Source: Lateolabrax maculatus (Eukaryota; Chordata; Actinopteri; Acropomatiformes; Lateolabracidae). Taken from it: a stretch of 64,000 bases of DNA. The notes under the pieces are model-generated. The model was not told where the DNA came from. It saw only the letters and a program-made list of their open reading frames with translations, and ran no database searches. How positions within the stretch are numbered: the first letter of the stretch is position 1; each line of letters begins with the position of its first letter. The DNA lies in NCBI GenBank assembly GCA_031216445.1, contig CM062216.1, positions 4,647,501 through 4,711,500 of the forward strand. Direction: 5' to 3'. Position numbers and translations under genes: made by a program. This document shows positions 20,525-33,339 of the stretch, piece after piece.

Positions 20525-20802
20525 TTTACTTCCAAGCTGTACAAACTGGATCACAAACTTGGTGTGTGGAGTGAAGAAGACGTAGGCATTTACCAGGCAG
20601 GGAGGGTCTAATGAAAAGATGCTATCAAGTTGCATTGTGGGAATTGTAGGATCCAGCATTTTTGGAGCTTTGCCCATACTAGGGACTGAAAGTCAGGATT
20701 CAGGAGTCAGGAAGACAGGAACCATTCTTTTAAAAATCTTTCTTTAGTAAGCCATCCAACTTTGTTAAAGTGCAGTACTAAATTGTTGGAGTGCCCCTTT
20801 AA
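20525..20802 (+). mobile_element. MITE-like repeat, family A, copy 2
   Basis: Ends TTGGAGTGCCCCTTTAA. Its reverse complement matches the TTAAAGGG.CA.TCCA start of copy 1, so the family has terminal inverted repeats of about 15-18 bp. Located 1 kb upstream of the collagen promoter. Confidence 0.7.
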
Positions 20803-21183
20803 TTTGTATCTGACTGCCCATGGCCCGCCACAACCCTTTATCGCTGAATGACTCCCAGGACTTGTTGAAAACCAGCACGTTAAGGATTTTTCCTTTAAGT
20901 GTCATAGGATTGTACTTCAGACACATCTCAGATCTGGATCAGTTACTCATCAACAGTGACTGTCTGGAAGAGAACGCCACTGTTGTGCCTAACTGTGTTG
21001 CAGAGTTCTCCTATTTCAGCTCTCAGATCCATTCTGTCATGTGAGCTACACCACCTGGTCATGTGACCCAACCCATGGTGGGCTTGCAGTTCTGGCTGTG
21101 GAACCGAGCAACTTTCAGCTCATCGTCACAACCCTGACTAGAGTGTAAAGAGTGAGATGTTCCAAAAGATGGGGGGCGTTTTT

Positions 21184-21490
21184 CTTTAAAAGAGTATTCC
21201 ACCAATTTAGCATTGCACTCCTATAGCCAACTCACATAATTGAAGCACCAGCCCCAGAGATATTGTCTTTTTATTCCACACATTCTTCTTCCTTGTCAGA
21301 ACCTGGCATCAACATTACCCACAATGCAACTCGTGAGATTCAGGTGTTTTATGCTGGTAGCGGCTAGCTCCTGCCTCTGGCCTCAAGCAGTGATGAGGAG
21401 CAGGCAGAGGTCTGCCAAAATCTCTTTCTTCTTACTCACTAATAAATTGTGCGCAAAAGTCCAAAATGGAACAGGTGCGTTCTCCGGGGA
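21184..21490 (+). mobile_element. MITE-like repeat, family B, copy 1
   Basis: Begins TTAAAAGAGTATTCCACCAA, resembling the end of family A. Contains TTTTTATTCCACACATTCTT, ACATTACCCACAATGCAACT and AGATTCAGGTGTTTTATGCT. Matches 49505-49690 on the opposite strand. Noncoding. The right border is not certain. Confidence 0.7.
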
Positions 21491-22846
21491 GCATGCTCAG
21501 TGAATGTCATTGCAGTTATTTGGATAAATATATATAACTATAAGCATATAGTGAACTATAAGTATAATGATGGGGTCTGATGGTGGCAGTAGAGAAAGCC
21601 ACAGTACCGAGGGTACATTAGCTTCAATAAGGGTTGGATATTGGATTAGAATCGCTGACTGAATTATTATTATTTTTTTTGTGTCAGGTCAAAGGTGGCA
21701 GTCTGACCTGATGGTGCCACTCAAAACTCAAGTGTGTGCAGAAATGAAAGGGGTTCATCATCTGGGGACCAAGAATGATGATATTGCTGTTCAATTGCAA
21801 TCTCGAGTGGTTGTAATTGTTTCAAAATACTGATAAAAAACCGTCATCAATTAAATGAACGCTCCAACAAAGTCTAAAAAAAAGACTTCACTTGGCATGG
21901 TTAAAAAATAGCCCAGATGAAAAGAGTTGACTGTGGATTACAATGAGGGTGTTGTTTCTGTAAAGACACACAACTTTTTAAAGTGTAAACAGTGCAATTA
22001 CTGTATATTCACCTTCACTGTATTGGGACAGACACAAACATTTCAAAGATTAGCCCAATTTAAGCCACTGACTAAGCTGCCTCAAAAGAAAAACAAAAGA
22101 TGGCTTCAGTTGGTTCGGAGGCAGAATTAGTTTAGAAACGTGGTGTTTTGGACTTGGTGAGAACAGACACTCAAAGCTGCACTTAACCTGCAGACTTTGG
22201 CTAAAGAAAACTCATGTATATGGTTTAGTGATCCTACACCACCAGAATCCACCTCCTATTTAAATAAATGTGATTGAACTGTAGAAAAATTATAACTTTA
22301 AGGTCACCGTGATAGGTGTTGCACCTTTGTCTCCATGTACTCAGATGGATGGACGAATAGATAGATAGACACCTTGCTGAGTGAAGCAACTGATTATAAA
22401 AAAGGTTCACTGTTTTTTATGAGCGAACCAGATGTTTGCGTTTTTTTTAAAGCAACTGGCTGCAGTGGGCTGAAACTGTTTCTGTTGTGAAATACCTGCA
22501 CAATTGTGGGGTTTTCAGACATTATGATTATTATTGGCTCTAAATAATAAATGCCCTTTTTTAGCGGCTGCATGTTCCCCCCCAGTCCAAATAAAGGTTT
22601 ATATGTGCAATTCTCTCGTCCCCCCCACCCTGTGCAGAAGGCTGTGTGCAGCGCCGGCCAGGCTGCAGGTGAGCTGTAATTAAGCAGAAAGCAGATATTA
22701 TGGAGCAGAAGAGCTGCAGGGAGACGCAGAGCAGCAGCTTTCTGCCATCTGATCCACCAGCAGCAGACACGTTGCACAGTCTGAAGCTGGCCAAGCAAGC
22801 CTCTAATTCACTCCTCCTCTCTCTCTCCCTCTCACACACTCACACT

Positions 22847-22877
<31 letters not shown>

Positions 22878-25260
22878 GATACCTTCACATTATCCATGTG
22901 TCTGCCTGTTCCTTTTTTTTTTTCTTTTTTTTTTTTTACAGGGAAGAGGATGGAATGCAATCTGTCTTTCAAGGAGAGAAGAGAGGCAGAAACGAAGAAG
23001 AAAGGGAGGAAAGCGCCACCTCATCATTCCCCGGATCGACCTCCAGCTCTCATCGGATCCTCGGAGCGTCACAAACCAGCACACGCAAACGCACGTATAC
23101 ACACTCCCAAAAACACACACACACACCCTTGGCTTTTGCTCCAATGTATCTATGATGAAAAAAACACATCATTCTCATTTCAGCAGCACACCGCAGAGAC
23201 TTAACTCCTGGTTATTCAACAGTATTTTCACTATGTGGCATTTTCAAATTGACTCTCAGTCATTCAAACAAACTGTATAAACTACAGTCTGTCAGCGTCA
23301 GTAAGCAATCTCCTTTTATACAAGTTTAGGCACGTCAAAGAGATTAGCTTTTAATACAATAAAAGCTTGTCCTCAACAGAAACAATTAAAACACACATAT
23401 CTTGAAGTACATGTGAGAAAAACAGTCTTGAAAACAGTCCCCATGAACAAGCTGCTTCCACAGTGGAAAGGTCCACCTTGTTACATTATTCAGTATATGA
23501 CACACTAACGTGTGGAGTTTGGAGTGAGCAGAAGGTTCATCTCGTTTCATGTTGTATTCACTTTGATCAATCTCCACGGACATCAGAAGCTTGTAAGGAG
23601 AAAACACAAGCGGCCAATCACAGTTGTTGTGGGCCGCATGTGGTGTCCTCGTAGTCACCGCAGCCCTGACGTGTGGTTACATTTCTGAGGAGCCGCATGT
23701 CAGCGAATGCGTAGCCTATAACGTAGCTTCAAAACATTCAGAGCACAGCATAAAAGTTGGACATATCATTTTCCTGGTGCCAGTTAGGTACGGTTGACCA
23801 ACATCAAAAAACAAGCAAACAAACAAAAAACATAAATTCACCATAAAAGTCAATTCAAAATTCTTTTGAATATAGAGAACATAATCATTTTAATCATAAA
23901 ATATGTTTTACAGTGAATCAATTTGGACTATACCACTACTTCCATGCTGACATATGACAGTGCACAACTAAAAGGAATCAGTTGGGGAACTGTTGGTGCC
24001 CACAAAAGCTGAAACGTGGAAGCAAGCACATCTTGCAGTGTTTCTAAATGCAACATGAAACGGCGAGAAACCACTCTGCAAAACGTGATCTCCAGATTAG
24101 CGTTCCGAGTGGCCGCACTGTGCTGGTTTCTTTGCTGCTTGGAACGAAACAAGTGTGAATAAACTGATTTTAAAATAACTGTAAGTGCAGTTCATGCAGG
24201 TCAAAACAGTCAGAAATAAAGACATGCCAAAAAAATAAAATAATGAGTGGAGTTTTCTTTAAACAGTTTCTTTACACATACTCTAATAAAAACACGTGGG
24301 TCCAGATGCGGCACAATAAAGCAGTGAAAGTTTTGTTTTTCCTTCAGTTTTGTCTAGACCAAATATGTTGTTTTCGTGGACGTGATGATTGAGCCTTTGT
24401 CTTTGCCCAAGAAATAATGTGACCTAAATGAAAGAGTGCAGAATCATGTACATTTTCTCTTTAGCTCTATAAATGTACATAAAGTTTTGATTCCCAAACG
24501 ACATTGCATGCACAGAGCTGTCAGTGACTAGTGAATGAGGTTTAGCTATAGCACGCTGGAAGGTCACATCAGTTCTTCCAAGCAGAACAGTATGTTTGAC
24601 CCCAGAGAGAAAACTACACACACACACACACACACACATCTGCAGAGACAGTCCATACATATAAGTATGAACTAATTAAAGCGCATTGCAAAGCCATATA
24701 GCAATAAAGTCTGAGGGATCAGTGGAGCAAAAAATCCAGCTCTGTAATTTTCCAACGTTTCCCTGGCAAAGCAGAGTTGGAGAAAAACCATGGAAATGTT
24801 TGGGATTCCTGCACAGGAGGAAGGAAAGAAGAGATTGAAATGATATTGATTATCCTGACAGGTCAGATAGGAGGTAGAGAGACACTCAGGTAACAAAAAA
24901 ACTAAGAAAGAAAGAAATTCTGTTGGAGTCACTGTTACTTTAATAAGGTAACTTATTATCATCAAAGATCATCTTGGGAGACCAATTAAAATGTTTTGGC
25001 CATTGAGATTTAACAGGATTAAACATGTTGCCCCTAAAATTACCCTGGAAGTAAATAATGGAAAGTGATCTGAGTCTTCAGCAAGCAAGGATGTGAATTT
25101 TATGGATCCATGAGACCTTTGCATTACTGTTTGCAATTTCACTACACAGATAATAATAAAGTACTTATAAAATCTCATTGCATGAAGATGATTTGGTACT
25201 GTACATGGATCAGTACACTTCTGGGTGAAGATGCGTAATGGAATATCAACGTTTATTTAA
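21491..25260. other. Noncoding stretch with simple repeats
   Basis: CA repeat at about 22845-22873, T-rich run at 22912-22938 and CA repeat at 24616-24639. No conserved protein segment or named repeat recognised in the rest. Confidence 0.5.
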
Positions 25261-25261
25261 G

Positions 25262-25450
25262 AAACTAGAAGGGCACTCGGATATATACTGGATATATCTT
25301 GTGAGTCAGATCCGCTATTATTGCTTGTTTGTGAGTTGGATCCAAATCCACTTCAAAATGTAATGGGTTCTTCCTTGGCCCATGCTACACCCTTCCATGA
25401 AGTTTCATGAGAATCAGGCATCGAAAACAGATTTTTGAAAAATATATTCT
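25262..25450 (+). mobile_element. Unclassified teleost interspersed repeat
   Basis: Contains AATGGGTTCTTCCTTGGCCC, ATGCTACACCCTTCCATGAA and GTTTCATGAGAATC, a phrase series I know as recurrent in fish genomes. Noncoding; the borders are approximate. Confidence 0.65.
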
Positions 25451-28400
25451 TTGTAGAAATTAGACACCACTGACTCATATTAAATGCATCAACAAAAATT
25501 AAGTTTTGATGATGATTTGTATGTCAGTCAATTGTAAATGGTGTAAAAAAAAAAAAAAGGTCATGAAAATGTGTCACAAAAAGACTTTGACTCATGGTGA
25601 TCTGCAGTGAAGTGATGAGTTCATAGCGTAGGAGTCGTCCACAGGTTGCACAGCGAGGAGAGGAGAGCAAAATGTTGGCTGAATGTCTTTGAAAAGCAGA
25701 AGAGTCAAATTCTTTTTCATGGAAAATCTTTGAGAAGGAACTTGAGGAGGCAACAGCACATTTTTAAATAATTCTCTTCACAGCCCCAAACACTGCAATA
25801 CCACTTTCTACACACAAATACACAGGAGAAAGTAATCCCACCGACACAGTATTATAAATGTCACAATAAAGGATTAAAGACATTCATTGAAAATAGCCTC
25901 AATTGTAATATTTCAAAAATTCCTCTAGTTAGTCATTGATTGGAAACTAATTTGGATTTCACATAAGTATAGGTATATAATTCATTCCTATTCCTTAAAA
26001 AAAAATTGGTGGAATTAAAAGGTGACATGAGACATGTGTGGTTGTGTGTGTGAAGGTGGGGTGTAGAAAAAAACGGGAGGAAAAGGAGAAGGTAAGGGTG
26101 GATGTGGATAATAAACAAAAAGAAAATGCTATTCAATAGAATAAATGAGTGGTGGTTTTGTTTTTTGTGGGGGGCATCATACAACTGCCAAGTGATCATA
26201 ACATGACACACACATAGTCAATAGAGTGTTAAAGTGCAATCATGATGTGTGTGTGTGTGTGTGTTTGTGTTGGTTGGATTAATTATTATTCGTGATAGTA
26301 AGCATTGTCAAGGCTGTGTTTTTCTGTAGCAAGAAAACGCTTTCTTTGATTTAAAATTCTAACCCTGTTGCAGAATAGAATCAATCAGCAGGTCCAACCT
26401 TTTAGCAACTGATTCAACACCCTGTCAGACACACAGAAGATGAGAAAAAGAAACTGTTAACAAGCTGTGAAGTTGGTTTCACTTTTACCTGCAAATACGT
26501 TTGACACCCACACGTCAACACGCACACACACAGAGAAGTACATCCCAGCCCATGCACAGTATCAGCTGCGAGGTGCTGGGTTTCTGTGCTCGCTGGCAAA
26601 ACGCACTGAATTAAAAAAAAAGTAAATCCTCTGAAAGCTGAGCTGAGCTGTATTTTCTGCGAGGAAGTAGGTTCCTGCCTTTAGTCTGTGTGTGATATGA
26701 ACGCTGGGATGCATCATTGCCACATCATCGCCACAATGGCATCAGAGCCACAGACCAACCTTGGCTGCCACTGAACAGTGAAGAGGCCACATAATGGACG
26801 TGGACATGAGTTCACAGCTAAGATTATAGAACAAACTGTCTCTTACTCTCTCGCTCATACCTTTCATGGCGGTATTTACTAAACACTGACCTTTGACTCC
26901 CATCCTCAAACATCCCAAACCCGTTGCTTATGTGAGTGTGCGTAGATTACTGTCATCAAGTCGGGGGATGCTTTGAATATTTTCTCATGCTAATGCGCTG
27001 TCCCCTCCATTCCTGGAACATGGACAAATGACATGTTCCCCGCTTTCCGAGGAGCTGTATGTTAAAAGTGTTTTCCCTTTAGGCCTCATATTACTCAGGC
27101 AACCGCCGCTGTCATTACTGTTTCTTCTGTTTCTGTTAGTAATATTAACATCACTGGTGACAGACAGATAAGTGGCAGTGGCTGGATGCCAAAGTACAGC
27201 ACTGCTGTATACTGTTAGGTTCCTAAATGGTTTACTTTAGCAGCTAAAACAACACAGGTTCACTTTAGGTTAAATCCATAAAAACTTCCAGGAACTCATA
27301 TTTGATGTATGTAGTCAGTAAACGTGATGTTGGCCTGTATAACTATTATTTGATGAAGGTCAAAGGACCGAAACAATTGAATAAAGTGAGTGAAATTGAT
27401 CGACAGTGTGCCTTTATATCCACCCGAATCTAAAACAGATAACTGAATGTCATGTGTTTACAGCACTCAGATCCCCACAGACAATCACTTTGGTTAAGCA
27501 CTAGAATATTGAAGAATATAGAAGTAATAGTAAGAGGTCAAAATACGCTTTGAGCGTAGTGCGAGGCGTTACGCGGCCGCTGCAGACAGCTGGATTGATT
27601 AACACAGGAGCGTGTCTTTTCCATGGACGGTGTGTGATGACAGACGACTCGCCGTGACTCTCTCCAATGTCTTAAACCAACAATTTGGTTACGTTCAGGG
27701 AAAGGTCAATTACGGTTAATAAAAAAAAGTTATACATCAACTGCAGGTCTGTGAAAAAATGCAAACCCCGATCTCCTCCATGAAAGTCAAGAAAGTTCAT
27801 GGCAGACATCTGGGTTCCTGTAGTGTAGGTAAAAGTTCAGAGGTAGTTGAGATGATGGTAGAGGTGGAATGGAGTGTCCGACCTGCATGGAATCAAATCT
27901 TACATGTGAGTTTCACAGCGACGAAGCATGTCCAATGCTTTGGACATCTTATTATTCATCCATCAGAAAACCAGACTTCAGAATTCCAGAAATGCTGAGC
28001 TTTCGGGAAATGAAGGGGTTTTGTGAAAGAGCAGAGGCTAATAACAGTAATAGTGCCACTAGACATAATAATACTGATCAGGACTTAACAAGTTTTAAGA
28101 GGCCACACTGCCATCTGCGATCCTCTGCAGGTTTATGATGAGCCAGGAGGTGTTTTGTAAGTTTGACAGTGGTTATTGATCCCTCTGGAGATCCTATTCC
28201 CTTGCCATGAAAGCTGCCGAGGGGATAAACCTGATGTGTTCGTGTGAAGCATCTGTCTGTCCATTGAGACAACAGGATCTAGATTTGTAAGGACATTATT
28301 TGGTAATTGATCATTTGGTTATTTTTTAGATTCAAACAAAACAACATACAGTTTACCGATACTAAGTTGAATAGAATCACTCTGTGCAGCAGATAAATGT

Positions 28401-29534
28401 CACATTTGGCTGGGACTTTGGTTTTCCAACTAATTACATTAAAGCTGCTCTTATAAATATTTCTATATGAACAGGTTGTCAAATGACTGTGTAATGTAAG
28501 AGTGGCTGCTCATAGTGACAACTCAACTCCACAGTTCCCCTCAGCTCTACAGAGTGTTTAAGCCTCTTTCAGCTCACTGCTTTGGTTTTACGGCCTGTTT
28601 TGGTTCACCAATCTCATCAATCCATTCCAGCAAGCAGTTGTTTTTGCAGAACAAGCATTGATGAACCAATCAGATGGACAAACACTACTCCAAAGGGATG
28701 ATCATGTTGCTCTGTGGTGTGCTGGACGTATAAACAACCAATCAGTTTGCTAAGATGTTCTTCATATCAACTTTATAAGATAATAATATGTCAGTGTTGT
28801 GTTTATTGTTTGATTGTGCTGTGCAAAGTGGCCAAAAAAAATGTATCAATAAAATCCTAATTAGCATCTTAAATATTGAAACAAAGCACAGGTAAGTGAT
28901 GGGCGGGTATCAGTCCAGGTGTTAGTGCTATATGATTTCTGCAGCTCATCTTTCAGCAAAGGCGGAGGGTGGGGTGGGGAAGTCTTAAACCATCATCTTG
29001 TCTTCCTCCCAGCTGTTTCCCCCCTGAGAGCGAGGCTCTTCCTCACTTTAGTTCCCAGCTACGTTGTTAAAAACCAGATCGTGCAGAGGCGACGAGGCGG
29101 GTAGAAGAATGTGGAGGGGAGGGATGCAGGGAGGACAGACAGGAGGACTGGAAGAAGAGGAGCCCAGAGGAGAAACGATTCAGTTGTTAGATAGACAGGA
29201 TGACAGGTGAGGGGGTAATACTACAACATTACAGTTTACTATGACAGGCTATGTTCAGAGCAGAACAGTTTTATTATAGCATGAATAAAGAACTAAATGT
29301 ACCTCAAAATCTGTACAATTCACAAAACAACACAATTAAAACTCAAATTAGGTCTGACTTGCCTCTGAGTCCTTATTGGCTCGTCTTGAGAGGAAGTTGT
29401 CTTGGCAGGCCCCTAAAATTCCTCACAAATATATTTTTATCCCTCTAGTTTGGATCCACAACTTTGATAATAATGCAGCATACTGACGGAGAACCACACT
29501 GGTACATGAGTGCGTGTGGGTGGGTGTAATGGGT
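25451..29534. other. Noncoding stretch, one small retroelement-like tail
   Basis: At 27345-27410 the phrase TGAAGGTCAAAGGACCGAAA followed by AATAAA resembles the 3' tail of L2/CR1-like or Penelope-like elements. A GT repeat is at about 26246-26266. A possible terminal exon at 26359-26421 (minus) is described as a finding. Nothing else was recognised. Confidence 0.45.
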
Positions 29535-29720
29535 AATGTAAGCAAGTAAACTTTTATTTATATGGCAAAACAGTGGTTACAGAGTGCTTCACAACTGATA
29601 ACAAAAATGCATAATAGTACACAGCATGATAACAGCAAGTAAAAAATACAATTTATTTAACTTTAAAACGGAAACAGGCCCAACAGAAACCCAGTGTAGG
29701 ACTTTGGGGTACATGGACAT
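29535..29720 (+). mobile_element. Teleost repeat fragment (TTTATTTATATGGC...AGAGTGCTTCAC)
   Basis: AAACTTTTATTTATATGGCA followed by GAGTGCTTCACAACTGATAA matches the familiar fish 'TTTATTTATATAGCAC ... AAGTGCTTCAC' repeat. Fragmentary. Confidence 0.6.
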
Positions 29721-30951
29721 AGTTCTGCCTACGCATACAGTATGTCCAAATCACTATCATAAAGACTATTTCTCAATTTGAATGTAATTTCCTTTCCTAT
29801 TTGTGTTTGAACCTGTCATTAAGATATTTAATTTATAATGAAGATATTTTTCCATCCCGTCTCCCTCACAAGGATTGGTGCACCGAACATGTGTGGTACT
29901 AACCCTAACATTAAACTGTAACTTGTGAGCTGCAATAAAAAACAGCGCTTGTAGAGTCGTTGTGGCGTATACAACCTGTGAAGCACCTGCACCTTCTTCA
30001 CATAAATAAATGCATTATGGTTAAATCTGATTATAATATGAAACATGAAATTCAGGAAAAACGAATATGACACCCAGAAAAATATACGCAAATATACATA
30101 TACATACTTATATAGAGATACATACATACACACATGATCACACATACAGAATAAATGTATTATTTAAGAGCATCACAGGTGCTTGCAAATCACACTACAC
30201 TTTGTAGTGAGATAGCACCCTTACGTGCTAGGTTAAAATAAAAAATCTGAACAATGGGGGAGCGTCACAGGAGGGAAGCCCAAGAAATATTTAAGTACAA
30301 AGTCACATGTGTGAAGATATTGAGTTCAAAAAAGATATATGGAATCATGAAATCAGGTGCTGCAATGATGCAAAAGTTCCTCAAATGTAAAGGTCTTTAA
30401 CTCAAGCGATACCATAAACATGACATAATAAAAAAGAACTCCCCTGGAGGAGGGCAGATGAAGAGGAAGATGTCAAAAAGCAAGTGGAGAAGGAAATTCG
30501 GGGGGGGGGGGGGCAAAAAGGAAGAAGAAGAAAGTGTGTCAGGAGACAGTAATGAGGAGGAGAGGAGAAGAAGGAGGGAGGATGGGTAAGGAAGTCAGAG
30601 GTGACGAAGAGAAGGAGAAGGGGAGAGGGACAGAAAGGAAGGCGGAGAGGAAAACCAAACATGATTCAGAGGAGACAAAGAGAAAGAGCTTCAGAGCATG
30701 ATGGAGTAAGAAAAGGGTGTGTGTGTCCTTGGCTGGCAGGCAGTGTGTTGTCCAAACAGACTGAAATAGAAGCAGTTATTATACCCTGTACTGCTGCGAC
30801 TGTTGACTGTCTGTCTGTCTGTCTGATTGTGTGATTGTCTGACTGTCCCTTTCTTACCAACTGTCTGACTGACTTTCTGTGCTGTATTCATAATGCACTG
30901 TGGTCAGTTAGCAGAGAGACAGACTGCAGGGTGGAGCTGCCTTCACTGTAA

Positions 30952-30986
<35 letters not shown>

Positions 30987-31250
30987 TGTGATTCCCTCTT
31001 GATCTGGATCTGAACCTCTGGCAGCTTCGGTCACAGTGCAGCCAGGATGCTGCAACAAGCAAATGCAGGCTAAACATGCAGCGACTCTGTCTGGCTCAAT
31101 ACCTAGAGCAGCAGCAGTCACACTTCACTGCTGTCATCCATTCACGTGCACGCACAAGGTGCAGAAAATCTGTTGAGTCCGGTGTAGTCAGCCAGAAAGT
31201 GTGTGCAGTGTAAACTTGACCGATAGAGGTGCCTGATAAAGGCAGAGAAG
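29721..31250. other. Noncoding stretch
   Basis: Holds a G14 run (30500-30513) in a purine-rich block (30420-30690), a short CTGT repeat near 30809-30826 and a CA repeat at 30953-30984. No gene seen. Confidence 0.5.
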
Positions 31251-31254
31251 TGGT

Positions 31255-31640
31255 GGCCTCTGGTATTAAATAAATAAATAAATCTTACAAATATGATTGA
31301 CACTGAAATATCTGGACAGCTATTGGATAGGCTGACATGAAATCTTGTGTAGACATTCATGGTTCCCTTGTTGTAAAAACTTGAGTGATGGATCATGTCG
31401 AAATTTTAGTTTGTCCAATACATCGGTCTATGACCAAATACGTGCAAAAATTACAATATTCTTAATTATTAACATGCTAAGATGGTGAACATGGTAAATA
31501 TTATACCTGCACGTTAGCATGGTGATGTTAACATTCAGTAGTAGTAATTTTGAACTGTAGTTCAAAGCTGCGACTAAATACAGCTGTAGGCCTATCATAG
31601 ACCTTGGATTAATGTGTTCAAATACCATCACCAACACAGC
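31255..31640 (-). mobile_element. Teleost noncoding repeat, family C, copy 1
   Basis: On the minus strand it carries, in order, AACATCACCATGCTAACGTG, TTTACCATGTTCACCATCTT and AGCATG. The same landmarks occur on the plus strand at 42165-42335. Diverged and noncoding. Confidence 0.6.
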
Positions 31641-32325
31641 CTAATGTACTTAAATAATAGTGTGTGTGCCTGTCAGGACAATTATATGTATAAAGGCCTT
31701 CTTCAACATTCTAGTTTGGGAACCCATCATCACTTCTATAAATCTACTTTAACATATTATAAATATCAGTGCGCACATGCCACACATGATAAAACATGAT
31801 AATGCCAATCATAGACCTTATGTGTTGAAAGCGTACAGCAATACTTCAGTTTATATGCATTGCCATTATAATGGAATGCTGCAGAGTAGAAACCTCTAAA
31901 AATATATTTTATTTGTGAACAGTAACATGTAGGGATTCACCAATACAGACAACATGTAATTATTGATAAAATTCACTTTATCTGGGTTACATATGGTGTT
32001 ATGATAATCATGATCATCACATTTTGAAACTCTGGACGACATTTGAGAAGAATGACACAACTGTGGTGAGTGGAACTTCCACTGAGTTTGTCGTCATTGC
32101 GTGCTTTATCGTTTTAAAGTCAATTTGATGGACGCCAAGCGAATTTCACAGTGCGAGACGTAACTGAACCAACCTGAGCGTCGGTGCGTTGACTGAGACT
32201 GGACTTAACTGTACAGTAGCAGCTGCTTTGATGTCGCTCCAGTGTCGACTTTGCACTTCCTCTCAGGTTGTAAAACATGAATACACAGCTGTCTGTCATC
32301 ACACACAGCAAGACAGCAAGACAGC

Positions 32326-32361
<36 letters not shown>

Positions 32362-32423
32362 ATGAAAAGGTTGGCCTACCTGCTGCTTACTCATTACTCT
32401 CTTTGAGACCCTCAGCAATGGTT

Positions 32424-32478
<55 letters not shown>

Positions 32479-33330
32479 TGTGGTGTTTGTGTGTGTGTAA
32501 AGGGCTCTTTATGAACGGAAGCTATTGCTTGTTTGAAGTTTACGCTACTGGCAAAGACGGGAGAGGAGAGGAGTTTATGGTTTTATGCGGAGTATGTGTG
32601 CTTGTGTGTGTGTGTGTGTGTGTGTGTGTTAGTGTAAAGGGGCCTCCCGCTAATAATCATTTACTGCAAGTGTGTGTATGGTAAGAACGGGAGGCTTCCA
32701 CCTAATAATCATGGGTTTCACCTGGGTGTGTGAGCATGTATTTGTGAGTGTGGGTGTGTGTGTGTGTGTGTGTGTGTGTGCATGTGTGAGTGTGTCTTCA
32801 GTACTCTGCAGGAACTGACCGTCCACTAATTGGCTGTTCTTGGTCTGCTGCTGTGTCCTCCAACATGGTTGCAATGTGCTGCCATTGACGTTTGTCATTT
32901 TTTAAAGAAAATAAACCATGAAAAGGAAGAACAACTCAGATAAAAAAAAAAGTTACAAACAAAGATCTTGGGGAAACATAAACATTGAGGAGGAGTAGAC
33001 GCCACCCAACCCCCTTTTCTTTTTTTTGTTAGTTTATATAGGTGATTGTAGGCATATCCGTACGCATGTATCACTGTATGTATCCACATATAAATATTTG
33101 TATGCATACATGTGTTTTTGCTCTTTCTGTTTGTGTCACCAGGTGTATAAAAAAACAAACATACAAACAAACAATAAATTAATAAATAGATAAAAGGAAA
33201 TTAAATGATAGTAGGCATTTTATGGTTGAAATGATATATTAATTATTTGCAATAAAAGTATGAAAATAAAGGAACGGAAGAACACATTACAAAGGTTATA
33301 TATACATAACAAATGCTAGATGAAGTGAGG
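31641..33330. other. Noncoding stretch dense in GT repeats
   Basis: GT tracts at about 32324-32348, 32431-32500, 32599-32630 and 32751-32781. Each lies within otherwise unique sequence. No gene recognised. Confidence 0.55.
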
Positions 33331-33339
33331 ACCAGGTTA

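Noticed and set aside
22700..23204. Plus-strand open frame beginning MEQKSCRETQ with an AG after a T-rich run.
   Set aside because: The body is translated CA repeat and poly-T and no conserved residues are visible.
30500..30513. G14 run as a possible regulatory quadruplex.
   Set aside because: It is isolated in a purine-rich low-complexity block with no gene nearby to control.
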